Source: Betaproteobacteria bacterium RIFCSPLOWO2_12_FULL_68_20
GTDB taxonomy: Bacteria > Pseudomonadota > Gammaproteobacteria > Burkholderiales > SG8-39
DNA: 37,375 nt
Reading direction: 5' to 3'
NCBI GenBank assembly: GCA_001770655.1
Contig: MERQ01000070.1
Span: 1-37,375 of the forward strand
This document shows positions 1 to 8,413 of the stretch, one piece after another (position 1 is the first letter of the stretch; each line of letters starts with the position of its first letter). Position numbers and translations under genes: made by a program. The notes under the pieces were generated by a model. It was not told the DNA's origin, ran no database searches, and saw nothing but the letters and a program-made list of their open reading frames with translations.

Positions 1-2122
1 CCTCGCGGCTGACCTGCGTCGAGCCGGGCGTGCCCACCGGCACCCCCAGCCCCTCTCCGTCCACGTTCTGGGTGAAGGTGGCTGTCGCGAGCACTTCGTT
101 GCCGTCCCTCACGAGGCCCGACTGGCTCGTGCCGGAAAGCGCAATCGACACGATTCCCAGCTCGGCCAGCGTCTTGAGCTCCGTTGTATCGGTGCCCGCC
201 TCGTAGCTGCCGTTGCCGTTCACGTCCACGAAGCTGCTTCCGTCGTGGTTCGCGTCCACCCAGATGCGCAGATCCGCATACTTGGCGTCGGAGGCGTCGA
301 ACACCCCATCCGCATTCCCGCCCTCCTGCGTCGCATCCAGGCTCGCGAGCGCGGCGAGGCCGTTCGCGAAGGGTTTCTCGCCCGCCTCGCCCGGCGCGCC
401 CTGGTTCCCCGTGTAGTACTCCGAGAGCGTCTCGTGGATGCCGTCGACGACGCCGTTGGCGTTCAGGTCGTGGACGACGATCCCGTCGTTCTCATCCACC
501 CAGCCCGTGCGCTCGAGCGGCGCCGTCCCCGTCCCCGGGTCGTTGCCGTCGTGGTCGGCGTCGAAAAGGACGGGGCTTGAGCCGTAGTCGGTGAGCTTCA
601 CCCCGTCGCCGTTCAGGTCCAGCACCAGCGGATCGGCGGGCACCGTCTGCGGCAGCCCCACCGAGCCCGTGTTGATCCCGCCTGCAAGGAGAAAGTCATC
701 GTCGAACGCCTGATAGAACTCCCCGTAGTCGCTCACGGGGTTCTGCTCGTTGGTGTTGGCGTTGCCGGGCCGGAAGTTGTCGGTGAGGGTGTAGTTCGCG
801 ATGGCCGTCGGGCCGGAGTCCTCGTTGACGTTGCCCACGCCGGTGATTTCGACCCCGCCGAAGTCGTAGAGCGTGCTGTCGTCGGCGTTGACGGCGGAGC
901 CGGGATCGGAGGCGCCGGATTGCCCGGGCAGGGGATCCGGGTCGATGGAAAGAATGAATTCGTAGATCACCGGTCCTGTCGGAGCGTTGCTTGGGAGGCT
1001 CGGGTCGTACGCCAAGATTGCCTGCGCGTCCGCTCCGAACCTCCCATCCTCCACCCTCGTTGCAAAATCCTGGGCATTCAGGTCACGACCGTTTATCAGG
1101 TCGAGCGCCTCTGCGGCGTTCGTGGGCGTTGCTCCGTCGATCATCAGACTCGTTGCAACGAGGTCGTTTGCCGCGCTTGGCGCCTCGTACGTGAGCGTGA
1201 CAAGCTTGCCGCCAAGAGGTCTTTCGATCACTACGGAGACTTGCCCGTCTGAGGCAATAGACCATGTGCTTGTTGATAAACCTCCTTCTGTGATGTGCGT
1301 GTACGAGTTCCCCGCCGCAAGCGAGTAATCACCTGTCTCCAGGTCGCGCACCCAAAGGAGAGCTGCGCCTGGAGCGCCAGCCGCCTTGAAGCTGGCGAGG
1401 TCGGCGACGCCGTCGCCGTCAACATCAATCACCGCGAGCGACTTGCGATCGATAGGCGGATAGGTTTCTTGAGCTGAGTTCGCGACCTCCCATTCATGTC
1501 CGTAGAACTGAAAATTGGTGTCGATCGAGCTGTTGGAGGGGCCCAGCTGCGCAACGATAGGCATCATGACGCTCGCCGCCGCTGTCATGATCTGGCCAGT
1601 GGTCGGGTTTGGATCCGCGTACTCCAAGCGCAGCTCGATGGCCGTCTTATACTCAAGTTCGATCAGCCGCACCTGCTCGCCGGGGGACTGGTTGATCTCC
1701 CGTTCCACCACGTACTGATTGCCAAAACCCAAGCCTTCCTCGCGCACCCCCTGCGCGCCCGCGGCCTGGAAGCTGGGCAGCGTGTTGGAGTTGGGCTCCG
1801 GCGAAGTGGCGTGCCAGCCTTCGTGCGCCAAGACGCTCAACCAGGGATCACGCCACGAGTCGCCAGCAAATTGAGTGAATCCATAGTCGTTTGGGTCGAG
1901 GACGATGTTGCCGTTCACGGCGACACTAGTGCCAGCGCCGGGATCGCCGAACTGAATGACTTTTTGAGCGCCATCTATCGATTCCAGTTGCTGCTTAAGT
2001 GTGGGCGAGCGCTCGGCGAAAGAGATAATCGTCGTAATCTGCGCATCGGAAAGCAGATTCGGATTGCCAGGATCATTTGCGGCTCGGATTTGAGCGAAAA
2101 CATCGGAATTCACTGACAACAT
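1..2122 (-). CDS. RTX-like calcium-binding protein with HExxH motif (C-terminus off the window)
   Basis: At least 707 residues are read without a stop, and the 3' end lies beyond base 1. The start at 2122 follows a strong GGGAGGGG ribosome site. The N-terminus has no signal peptide. Residues 100-104 are HEGWH, a zincin-type HExxH, in an N-terminal domain I cannot assign to a family. A D-V-D-G-D-G loop at 233-238 resembles VCBS/EF-hand calcium sites. From about residue 500 comes the block typical of large RTX/hemolysin-type secreted proteins: a PLVLDLNGDG motif with D502, N504 and D506, then further D-x-[DN]-x-[DN]-G loops, then an ADLRIWVDANHDG motif. Such proteins are usually exported by type I secretion through a C-terminal signal, which would be off the window. 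It is co-transcribed with the secreted protein at 2132-2725. The calcium-binding class is fairly secure; protease activity is inference from the motif alone. Confidence 0.8.
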   Translation of the reverse strand, partial: MLSVNSDVFAQIRAANDPGNPNLLSDAQITTIISFAERSPTLKQQLESIDGAQKVIQFGDPGAGTSVAVNGNIVLDPNDYGFTQFAGDSWRDPWLSVLAHEGWHATSPEPNSNTLPSFQAAGAQGVREEGLGFGNQYVVEREINQSPGEQVRLIELEYKTAIELRLEYADPNPTTGQIMTAAASVMMPIVAQLGPSNSSIDTNFQFYGHEWEVANSAQETYPPIDRKSLAVIDVDGDGVADLASFKAAGAPGAALLWVRDLETGDYSLAAGNSYTHITEGGLSTSTWSIASDGQVSVVIERPLGGKLVTLTYEAPSAANDLVATSLMIDGATPTNAAEALDLINGRDLNAQDFATRVEDGRFGADAQAILAYDPSLPSNAPTGPVIYEFILSIDPDPLPGQSGASDPGSAVNADDSTLYDFGGVEITGVGNVNEDSGPTAIANYTLTDNFRPGNANTNEQNPVSDYGEFYQAFDDDFLLAGGINTGSVGLPQTVPADPLVLDLNGDGVKLTDYGSSPVLFDADHDGNDPGTGTAPLERTGWVDENDGIVVHDLNANGVVDGIHETLSEYYTGNQGAPGEAGEKPFANGLAALASLDATQEGGNADGVFDASDAKYADLRIWVDANHDGSSFVDVNGNGSYEAGTDTTELKTLAELGIVSIALSGTSQSGLVRDGNEVLATATFTQNVDGEGLGVPVGTPGSTQVSRE

Positions 2123-2131
2123 AGCCCCTCC

Positions 2132-2725
2132 CTACTTTAGGTTGACGCGCAGCGTCAGATTTCTCGCGCATTCGTGCGTGTCAAACGAAAAACCAGCAAC
2201 GGCGCCAGTGAGGAAACTGTATCGGACGCCCCAAATATCGCTCGGTCCGGTCTTCTTGGCGTGCGGAGACCTCGACGTCCTAATGATCTCGGTTGGCACA
2301 CCCAAGGTATCAAAGAGATCCAGGTAGCGAAGACACTCGTTCCGCATGCCGAGATTGATATTTAGCGCGGCCACATGCTGCCCCTCTCGACCGACGCCGT
2401 AGCTATACCAGGTGTTTCCGGCGATTCGGTCCTTGTCGAGAAGCTGAACGAATGCCGTGTAACTTCTTGTTGTCCCTGTAAGAGGGTTGTCGCGCTCCTT
2501 GAGTTCGACTTTCGCGCCGGTGATCCTGCGGACCAACTCAAGGTCCTTCTCAGGCGATTCGCCGAATTTCGATAACGCAAGCAGGAAAGCTTGCTTGTCA
2601 ACGTGAGCGTTCGACAAATCCACGGCGGGTGCTGGCTTGTTTGTCGCTGCGTCGGGTTGTGCGTGGACGGAAGCGCTCAAACTGCCCAGAATGGTTGAAA
2701 GCATGATGAAAAGCGCCTTTGTCAT
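2132..2725 (-). CDS. secreted 197-aa protein of unknown function
   Basis: The first 22 residues form a clear Sec signal peptide: a Lys near the start, a hydrophobic stretch and an A-x-A-like cleavage site (VHA/Q). The mature protein has only two cysteines, C131 and C186, suited to one periplasmic disulfide. No family is recognised. A G-rich run precedes the ATG at 2725. The stop codon lies 9 bases before the start of the large RTX-like gene and overlaps that gene's ribosome site, so the two are almost certainly one transcription unit. By position it could be a periplasmic partner, inhibitor or immunity protein for the larger product. That role is inference. Confidence 0.75.
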   Translation of the reverse strand: MTKALFIMLSTILGSLSASVHAQPDAATNKPAPAVDLSNAHVDKQAFLLALSKFGESPEKDLELVRRITGAKVELKERDNPLTGTTRSYTAFVQLLDKDRIAGNTWYSYGVGREGQHVAALNINLGMRNECLRYLDLFDTLGVPTEIIRTSRSPHAKKTGPSDIWGVRYSFLTGAVAGFSFDTHECARNLTLRVNLK

Positions 2726-3354
2726 GACCGTGCCCCCCTAGAATTGCCTCTCAGTATTTTGCCCGTCCCATCCCGCTGGGACTCGAGGAGCAGCACGTCA
2801 TAGAAGTGGCCCACTCGTTTAGACAGTTCCGGGGGTGTTTATGAGTGCAATCCCGGCGGGTTGAGGGATATCCACGGCGGCACACGCCGAGAGGCGAACC
2901 CGAGTTTTCTTCTTCGTTGTGGCGGCGTGATGGCAAATCCCAGTGACAGCATGGCGCCGACCGAATGCCGCCCTTAAACGCTTTGTGGAACTCGATGCCA
3001 TGGCGGTACCCCTCCTCCCAAAGGAAAGCTTTCTTACCCCCGCCAAGACTGGACTGGAGTTGCCCCGTTTCTGTGGACGGTTGAGCGCTCATGATTAGCA
3101 AGCAGGTATCTGCAGGCTCGCCCGTGGAGCAGCATGGGCGCCGACAGGAACTCGGCAGATCGTCGGCCGTGATCGGAATCAAACGATATTCACGATAGGA
3201 GCCGCCACCAGCGACTCAAACACCGACAATCAAGGATTGCGCCGAGCATCTCCCCCTCGCGCTGGCGTTATCCAATCGGACGCAGAGATAAATCGCACAA
3301 TCCGATTGCGTTTCATTAAGACGTGCCATGGAAATTCTGTCAAGCGGGTGCCGG
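2726..3354. other. stretch without a convincing gene
   Basis: About 630 bases lie upstream of the minus-strand secreted-protein operon, so its promoter should be at the low end of this stretch. The longest open frame here (3182-2751, minus) is cysteine- and arginine-rich without a recognisable domain. A competing frame covers the same bases, and the base composition is less GC-rich than the flanks. I read it as non-coding or decayed DNA. Its right side runs into the gene fragments at 3355-3672. Confidence 0.5.
3273..3308. repeat. 8-bp inverted repeat
   Basis: The arms CAATCGGA (3273-3280) and TCCGATTG (3301-3308) are perfect complements separated by 20 bases. No T-run follows, so an intrinsic terminator is unlikely. 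It lies just left of the fragment scar and could be a decayed mobile-element end or a protein-binding site. Function unknown. Confidence 0.35.
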
Positions 3355-3545
3355 ACCCCAAGAGGACCGTCGTGAACAATACGCCCGACGAGCCGCGCGA
3401 TGCCCGAGCACTCCGGCGCGGTGACGCTCCAGGCGCAGGGCGCGACCGCTGCGAAGCCGTCGATGCGCGCGTCGCGGCGCTCCGCGGTTGCCGGATCTAT
3501 CCGCGCGAAGAATCGCGCGTCCGCTCGCCGGCGCGCCAGTCGGAC
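3355..3545 (+). pseudogene. decayed fragment of an ABC ATPase C-terminal domain
   Basis: This stretch is visibly related at the DNA level to 4385-4575 inside the intact ATPase gene downstream. Both carry GCGGTGACGCTCCAGGCGCA, preceded by an ACGCCCG-CGAGC block and followed by CCGGATCTA-CCGCGCGA. In the copy the reading frame is broken and there is no ATP-binding core. It corresponds to the ATPase segment from the IVANGTPAELRA region to IYPRD. It is either a partial duplication of the neighbouring gene or the remains of a paralogue. It joins an aminotransferase fragment on the opposite strand at about 3540. Confidence 0.7.
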
Positions 3546-3672
3546 TGCCCATCGAGCACCGCGCGCGGCGCGGCGCCGTAGGAGCCGTGGTTCAGGAACC
3601 AAATCCCTTCCTCGAGCATCCAACGGGGGCGCAGGACATGGCCGTAGGCAGGGGCGGTCATGGCGCCCATGA
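3537..3672 (-). pseudogene. N-terminal remnant of a class V aminotransferase (isopenicillin-N-epimerase-like)
   Basis: Reading leftward from ATG 3672 (or 3663), the product begins MGAMTAPAYGH and then has WMLEEGIWFLNHGSYGAAPR. The FLNHGS-GA-P signature is the characteristic start of PLP-dependent class V aminotransferases of the isopenicillin-N-epimerase/CsdB-like group. The similarity stops after about 45 residues (DWRA), where the sequence becomes the antisense of the ABC ATPase fragment. The PLP-lysine domain is absent, so this cannot be functional. It looks like the 5' stub of a gene once divergent from the ABC operon. Confidence 0.7.
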
Positions 3673-3764
3673 TCGGCGATAATGCGCCCCCAGTTGAAGT
3701 CCGCTGCCGCGCCCCCGATTCGGGACGCAACCGGAAAAGGGCGGCCGCGAGCGTCATCAACGCG

Positions 3765-4685
3765 ATGATAAAAATCGAGAATCTCGTCAAGACCTTCGGC
3801 GCGAAGCGCGCCGTGGACGGCGTCTCCTTCAACGTGGAGCGCGGCGAGGTGCTCGGCTTTCTCGGCCCCAACGGCGCCGGGAAGTCCACCACCATGCGCA
3901 TGATCACCGGCTTCATGCCCCCTACCTCAGGGCGCGTCACCATCGGCGGGCACGACGTCGCCGAGTCGCCGCTCGAGGCGAAGCGCCTGATCGGCTACCT
4001 CCCCGAGAACGCGCCCTCCTACTCCGACATGACGGTGCTCGGGTTCCTGAAGTTCGCCGCCGAGCTGCGCGGGCTGGCGCGCGAGGCGAGGAAAAAGGCG
4101 GTCGAGCGCGTGGTCGGGCTGTGCCACCTCGACTCGGTGCTGCACCAGTCGGTCGACACGCTCTCCAAGGGCTACAAGCACCGCACCTCGCTCGCGCAGG
4201 CGCTCATCCACGATCCCGAGGTGCTGGTGCTCGACGAGCCCACCGACGGACTTGACCCGAATCAAAAACACGAGGTGCGGGAGCTCATTCACCGCCTCGG
4301 CAAGTCCAAGGCGATCGTCTTCTCCACCCACATCCTCGAGGAGGTGGACGCGGCCTGCACGCGCGCGATCATCATCGACCGCGGCAGGATCGTCGCCAAC
4401 GGCACGCCCGCCGAGCTGCGCGCGATGTCCGGTCTCGCCGGCGCGGTGACGCTCCAGGCGCAGGGCGCCACCGCCGAGAAGCTCTCGGCCCTGGGCCGCG
4501 TCGAGCCGCTGAACGGCGCGTTCCGGATCTACCCGCGCGACAAGTCCGCGGTCGCGGCGCTCGCCCAGCAGGTGATCGAGCTGGTGAACCGCGAAGGCTG
4601 GAAGGTCGAGGGCATGTACAGCGAGCGCGGCGAGCTGGACGAGGTGTTCCGCCGCATTACGCTCCCCGACACGGTGAAGGCATGA
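3765..4685 (+). CDS. ABC transporter ATP-binding protein (GldA-like)
   Basis: This is the 306-residue ATPase subunit of an ABC-2 type exporter. Walker A is GPNGAGKST at 34-42, the signature is LSKGYKHR at 133-140 (LSKGY in place of LSGGQ, as in GldA/NatA/CcmA-like ATPases), and Walker B is VLVLDEP at 153-159. A C-terminal extension of about 90 residues follows the nucleotide-binding domain, as in the GldA type. I start at 3765 (MIKIENLVKTFG) because translation from the in-frame ATG at 3660 would add 35 residues unlike the family. The stop overlaps the permease start (ATGA, 4682-4685). It heads a four-gene operon with GldF-, GldG- and DUF4340-type partners. Outside gliding Bacteroidetes the exported substrate of this set is unknown. 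Confidence 0.92.
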   Translation: MIKIENLVKTFGAKRAVDGVSFNVERGEVLGFLGPNGAGKSTTMRMITGFMPPTSGRVTIGGHDVAESPLEAKRLIGYLPENAPSYSDMTVLGFLKFAAELRGLAREARKKAVERVVGLCHLDSVLHQSVDTLSKGYKHRTSLAQALIHDPEVLVLDEPTDGLDPNQKHEVRELIHRLGKSKAIVFSTHILEEVDAACTRAIIIDRGRIVANGTPAELRAMSGLAGAVTLQAQGATAEKLSALGRVEPLNGAFRIYPRDKSAVAALAQQVIELVNREGWKVEGMYSERGELDEVFRRITLPDTVKA

Positions 4686-5416
4686 GCGCCGTCTGGACGA
4701 TCGCCAAGCGCGAGCTGGCGAGCTACTTCACCTCGCCCGTGGCGTACGTGTTCCTGGTGATCTTTCTCCTTCTTACCGGCTTTTTCACCTTCACCGCGGG
4801 CTCCTTCTTCGAGCGCGGCGAGGCAAGCCTCGCGGCGTTCTTCGGCTGGCACCCGTGGCTCTACCTCGTGCTCGTGCCGGCGGTCGGCATGCGCCTGTGG
4901 GCCGAGGAGCGGCGCTCGGGGACGCTCGAGCTCCTGCTCACGATGCCGGTGACGACCTGGCAGGCGATCGTCGCCAAGTTCCTCGCCTCCTGGATCTTCC
5001 TCGCGGCGGCGCTCGCGCTCACCTTCCCGGCGATCGTCACCGTCAACATCCTCGGCGAGCCGGACAACGGCGTGATCCTCGCCGGCTACCTGGGGAGCCT
5101 GGTCGTGGCCGGCGCCTACCTGGCGGTGAGCTGCATGACCTCGGCCATGACGCGCAACCAGGTGGTCGCGTTCATCCTCGCGGTGGTGCTGTGCCTGTTC
5201 CTGATCCTCGCCGGCTTCAACCCGGTGACGGATCTGCTGGTGCGCTGGGCGAGCCCGGCGGTGGTGGACACCGTGGCCGCGTTCTCGGTGATCGCGCACT
5301 TCGACGGCTTCCAGCGCGGCGTCATCGACACGCGCGACCTGTTCTTCTTTCTTTCGGTGATCGGCTTCGCGCTGTTCGCGACCGGCGTCATCATCCGCGG
5401 CCACCGCTCGGGCTAG
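4682..5416 (+). CDS. ABC-2 type permease (GldF-like)
   Basis: This is a 244-residue polytopic inner-membrane protein with about six hydrophobic segments. It opens with WTIAKRELASYFTSPVAYVF, the typical start of the GldF/NosY-like ABC-2 permeases, and carries an EERRSGTLELLLTMPV loop characteristic of that family. It is translationally coupled to the ATPase by an ATGA overlap and ends 3 bases before the GldG-like gene. Together with the ATPase it should form the membrane core of an exporter or membrane-remodelling complex. Confidence 0.92.
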   Translation: MSAVWTIAKRELASYFTSPVAYVFLVIFLLLTGFFTFTAGSFFERGEASLAAFFGWHPWLYLVLVPAVGMRLWAEERRSGTLELLLTMPVTTWQAIVAKFLASWIFLAAALALTFPAIVTVNILGEPDNGVILAGYLGSLVVAGAYLAVSCMTSAMTRNQVVAFILAVVLCLFLILAGFNPVTDLLVRWASPAVVDTVAAFSVIAHFDGFQRGVIDTRDLFFFLSVIGFALFATGVIIRGHRSG

Positions 5417-5419
5417 GCC

Positions 5420-7279
5420 ATGCAGAAGAAATACGAGCACCTCGTCTACGGCTCGATCGGCCTCGCCGCGCTCGCGCTGCTGCTGGTCGCGTTCAACTAC
5501 CTCGCCGCGACGGTCCCGGCGCGCGCCGACCTCACGGAGGGAAGGCTCTACACGCTCTCCGAAGGCACCAAGAAGATCCTCAAAGGACTCTCCTCGCCGG
5601 TGAAGGTGAAGCTCTACGTCTCGCAGGGCGAGAGCGTTCCGGTGCAATTGAGGAGCTTCGCGCAGCGCGTCGAGGACACGGTGCGCGAGCTCAAGCAGGT
5701 CGCGGGATCGAACCTGGTGATCGAGAAGTACAACCCCAGGCCCGACTCCGAGGAGGAGGACGCGGCGCAGCTCGACGGCATCGAGCCGCAGCAGCTCGTC
5801 TCGGGCGAGTCGTTCTACCTCGGGGTCGCGGTGAGCCAGCTCGAGCGCAAGCAATCGATTCCCGCGATCCCGCCGCAGCGCGAGCGCCTGCTCGAGTACG
5901 ACCTGATCCGCGCCATCGCGCGCGTCGGCGCGGCCGAGCGCCCGAAAGTGGGCCTGATGGCGGGCGTGCCGGTGCTGGGCGAGAAATTCAACCCGTACAC
6001 GCGCCAGAGCTCGGAGCCCTGGGTGCTCGCGGGCGAGCTCAAGCGCGAGTTCGAGGTGAAGGAGGTGCCGCTCACGGCGAGCGAAATCGACAAGGACGTG
6101 AACGTCCTGCTGCTGGTGCACCCGCGCGACATCCAGCCGCAGGCCGAGTACGCGCTCGACCAGTTCGTGCTGCGCGGCGGCAAGCTGATCGCCTTCGTCG
6201 ACCCGTACGCGTATTTCGACACCATGCCGACCCTGCCGGGCGTGCCGCCGGTCGGGACGACCTCGACGCTGCCGACGCTCTTCAAGGCCTGGGGCGTGGA
6301 CATGACCCCCGGAAAGGTGATCGCGGACGTGGTGTTCGCCTCGGGCCAGGGCCAGCGCTACACGCCCACGGTGCTCTCGCTCAACCGCACCGCGTTTAGC
6401 CGCGACGACGTCGTGACCGGCCAGATCGAGACGCTCCTGTATGCGTTCGGCGGGGCGTTCGAGGTGAAGCCCGCAGAGGGGCTCAAGGTCGCCGAGCTGG
6501 TGAAGACCTCGCCGAGCTCGATGCTCGTCGACACCGCCGTGGCGACCAAGTCCGGCGACGAAACGACGAAGAGCTTCCAGCCCTCGGGGAAATCGCTGCC
6601 GCTCGCGCTGCGCCTCACGGGCAAGTTCAAGACCGCCTTCCCGGACGGGCCGCCCGCCGATGCGGCCGCCAGGGGCAAGCCAAGGCCCGCCGCCGAGCCG
6701 CAGCTGAAGGAGACCGCGAAGGACAACTCGGTGGTGCTGGTCGGCGACATGGACATGCTCGCCGACGGCGCGGCGGTGGACGTGCAGGAGGTGCTCGGGC
6801 GCAGGATCGTGGTGCCCTCGAACGGCAACCTCGCCTTCGCGCTCGGCATGGTCGAGCAGCTCGCCGCCGGCGACGAGCTGATCTCGCTCAGGAGCCGCGC
6901 CTCGGCCTTCCGCCCGCTCTCGGTGGTGCGCGAGCTCGAGGCCGAGGCACAGAAGCAGTACTTCGGCAGGATCCAGTCGCTCGAAGACGAGCTGCAGAAG
7001 ACCACCGAGAAGCTCCAGGCGCTGCAGAAAAGCTCGGGCCCGGCGGCGAAGTCTGCGCAGATCCTGAGCCCCGAGCAGCAGGCCGAGCTCGAGCGCTTCA
7101 GGAAGACCGTCGCCGAGTCCAGGCTCGCGCTGAAGGAAGTGCGCAAGAACCTGCGCCGGGACGCCGAGGCGCTCGTCTTCTGGACCAAGGTGGCGAACAT
7201 CGCGCTGATGCCGCTGCTGGTCGCGCTCGTCGGGCTGCTGGTGGCGCTGTGGCGCCGCGCGCGCATCAGACCGGCATGA
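5420..7279 (+). CDS. GldG-family ABC auxiliary protein
   Basis: The protein has 619 residues. An N-terminal membrane segment (about 8-30) is followed by the GldG/ABC_transp_aux domain, starting at the LTEGRLYTLSEGTKKIL motif. This large extracytoplasmic region resembles the IFT52/GldG fold and includes LLLVHPRDI and FVDPYA. An alpha-helical, probably coiled-coil stretch lies at about 500-590, then a C-terminal membrane segment and a short basic tail (WRRARIRPA). Both ends are therefore anchored, with the middle in the periplasm. It lies between the permease and the DUF4340 gene and overlaps the latter by ATGA. It probably acts as the periplasmic partner of the exporter. Molecular function is not established for non-gliding bacteria. 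Confidence 0.9.
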   Translation: MQKKYEHLVYGSIGLAALALLLVAFNYLAATVPARADLTEGRLYTLSEGTKKILKGLSSPVKVKLYVSQGESVPVQLRSFAQRVEDTVRELKQVAGSNLVIEKYNPRPDSEEEDAAQLDGIEPQQLVSGESFYLGVAVSQLERKQSIPAIPPQRERLLEYDLIRAIARVGAAERPKVGLMAGVPVLGEKFNPYTRQSSEPWVLAGELKREFEVKEVPLTASEIDKDVNVLLLVHPRDIQPQAEYALDQFVLRGGKLIAFVDPYAYFDTMPTLPGVPPVGTTSTLPTLFKAWGVDMTPGKVIADVVFASGQGQRYTPTVLSLNRTAFSRDDVVTGQIETLLYAFGGAFEVKPAEGLKVAELVKTSPSSMLVDTAVATKSGDETTKSFQPSGKSLPLALRLTGKFKTAFPDGPPADAAARGKPRPAAEPQLKETAKDNSVVLVGDMDMLADGAAVDVQEVLGRRIVVPSNGNLAFALGMVEQLAAGDELISLRSRASAFRPLSVVRELEAEAQKQYFGRIQSLEDELQKTTEKLQALQKSSGPAAKSAQILSPEQQAELERFRKTVAESRLALKEVRKNLRRDAEALVFWTKVANIALMPLLVALVGLLVALWRRARIRPA

Positions 7280-8382
7280 ACGCGCGCATCGCGGCGATCC
7301 TGGTGGTGCTGCTCGCGGTGCTCGGCGGTGGGGCGATCCTCTATTACCAGCAGGAAAAGGCGCGCCGGCCCTCCAACGTCGGCACGCTCGGGCAGAAGCT
7401 CCTGAAGGAGCTGAAGGCTTCCGACGTCGCCTCGATCAGGATCGTCGAGCCGAAGGCGACCCTGACCCTGCAGCGACGGGAGGACCGCTGGACCATCGCC
7501 GAGCTCGCCGGGTTTCCCGCCGATTACGCCAGGGTGCGCGAGTTCGTGGTGAAGGCGCTCGAGCTCAAGGTCGGCCAGAGCGAGCCGATCGGGGAAAAAG
7601 ACCGCGCGCGGCTCAATCTCGACGCGAGCGGCACCCAGCTCGAATTCAACGCCGCAGACGGCAAGGCGCTCGCCAAGCTCTTCGTCGGCAGGAAATACTT
7701 CAGGGGCCAGCCCGAAGACGCGGCCAAGGCGATCGGCGACGGCCGGTTCGTGATGCTGCCGGGAGAGGAGAAGACGGTCTATGTCGTCTCCGACCCGCTT
7801 GTTCAGGCGACGACCAGGAGCGCCGAGTGGATCGACCGCGGCTCGTTCCAGGTCGAGAAAGTGAAGACGCTGGAAGTGCGCTACCCCGGCGGCGAGGGCT
7901 GGCGCATCGAGAGGAGCGCCGACAACTCCGACTGGAAGCTCGCCGGGGCGAAGCCGGGCGAGAAAATCGAGGTGACGAAGGCGAATTCGGCTTCGTATTC
8001 GCTCAGCCTGCTCGATCTCGCCGACGTGGCGCCGAAGGACGCGAAGGACACCGGGCTCGACAAGCCGATCCTGGTGAATGCCACCACGCTCGACGGGCTT
8101 TCGTACGAGATCAAGGTGGGGAAGCTCGAGGGCGAGAACTACTACGTCGGCTTCGCGTCGGGCGGAACGCTCATCAAGGAGCGCACGCCGGAGAAAAACG
8201 AGAAGGCCGAGGACAAGGAGCGGCGCGAGAAGGAGCAGGCCGAGCGCGTGAAGAAGATCGAGGAGCGGCTGCCGAGGGAGAAGATGCTGTCGGGGTACGT
8301 GCTCCTGATCCCGAAGTCCAAGCTCGAGGACACGCTCAAGAAGCGAGCCGAGCTGCTGGAGAAGAAGGAACAGAAGAAGTAG
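7276..8382 (+). CDS. DUF4340 domain protein
   Basis: The protein has 368 residues from the ATG at 7276, which overlaps the upstream stop as ATGA; the earlier in-frame start at 7249 is less likely. An N-terminal signal anchor (about 3-22) is followed by the DUF4340 region, with the repeated pattern of TLTLQRREDRWTIAE, an LNLDASGTQLEF segment and a second related repeat near WRIERSADNSDWKL. The C-terminal third is rich in Lys and Glu and probably forms a long charged helix. DUF4340 proteins commonly follow GldA-F-G genes, and this operon fits that arrangement. Likely an envelope-anchored component of the same complex; its biochemical role is unknown. Confidence 0.88.
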   Translation: MNARIAAILVVLLAVLGGGAILYYQQEKARRPSNVGTLGQKLLKELKASDVASIRIVEPKATLTLQRREDRWTIAELAGFPADYARVREFVVKALELKVGQSEPIGEKDRARLNLDASGTQLEFNAADGKALAKLFVGRKYFRGQPEDAAKAIGDGRFVMLPGEEKTVYVVSDPLVQATTRSAEWIDRGSFQVEKVKTLEVRYPGGEGWRIERSADNSDWKLAGAKPGEKIEVTKANSASYSLSLLDLADVAPKDAKDTGLDKPILVNATTLDGLSYEIKVGKLEGENYYVGFASGGTLIKERTPEKNEKAEDKERREKEQAERVKKIEERLPREKMLSGYVLLIPKSKLEDTLKKRAELLEKKEQKK

Positions 8383-8413
8383 GTCTGGCGGCCCGGGTGC
8401 GGAAGGATGTCCG

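Noticed and set aside
184-594. Plus-strand open frames at the left edge
   Set aside because: Arg/Pro/Ser-rich shadows opposite the RTX-like gene, whose calcium-binding motifs are unmistakable.
2751-3182. 143-codon minus-strand open frame
   Set aside because: Odd composition with many Cys and Arg, no domain, no ribosome site, and a competing frame over the same bases.
4529-6121. 530-codon open frame antisense to the ABC permease and GldG-like genes
   Set aside because: It is rich in Arg, His, Glu and Leu without a domain, as expected opposite GC-rich codons; the plus-strand genes have clear families.
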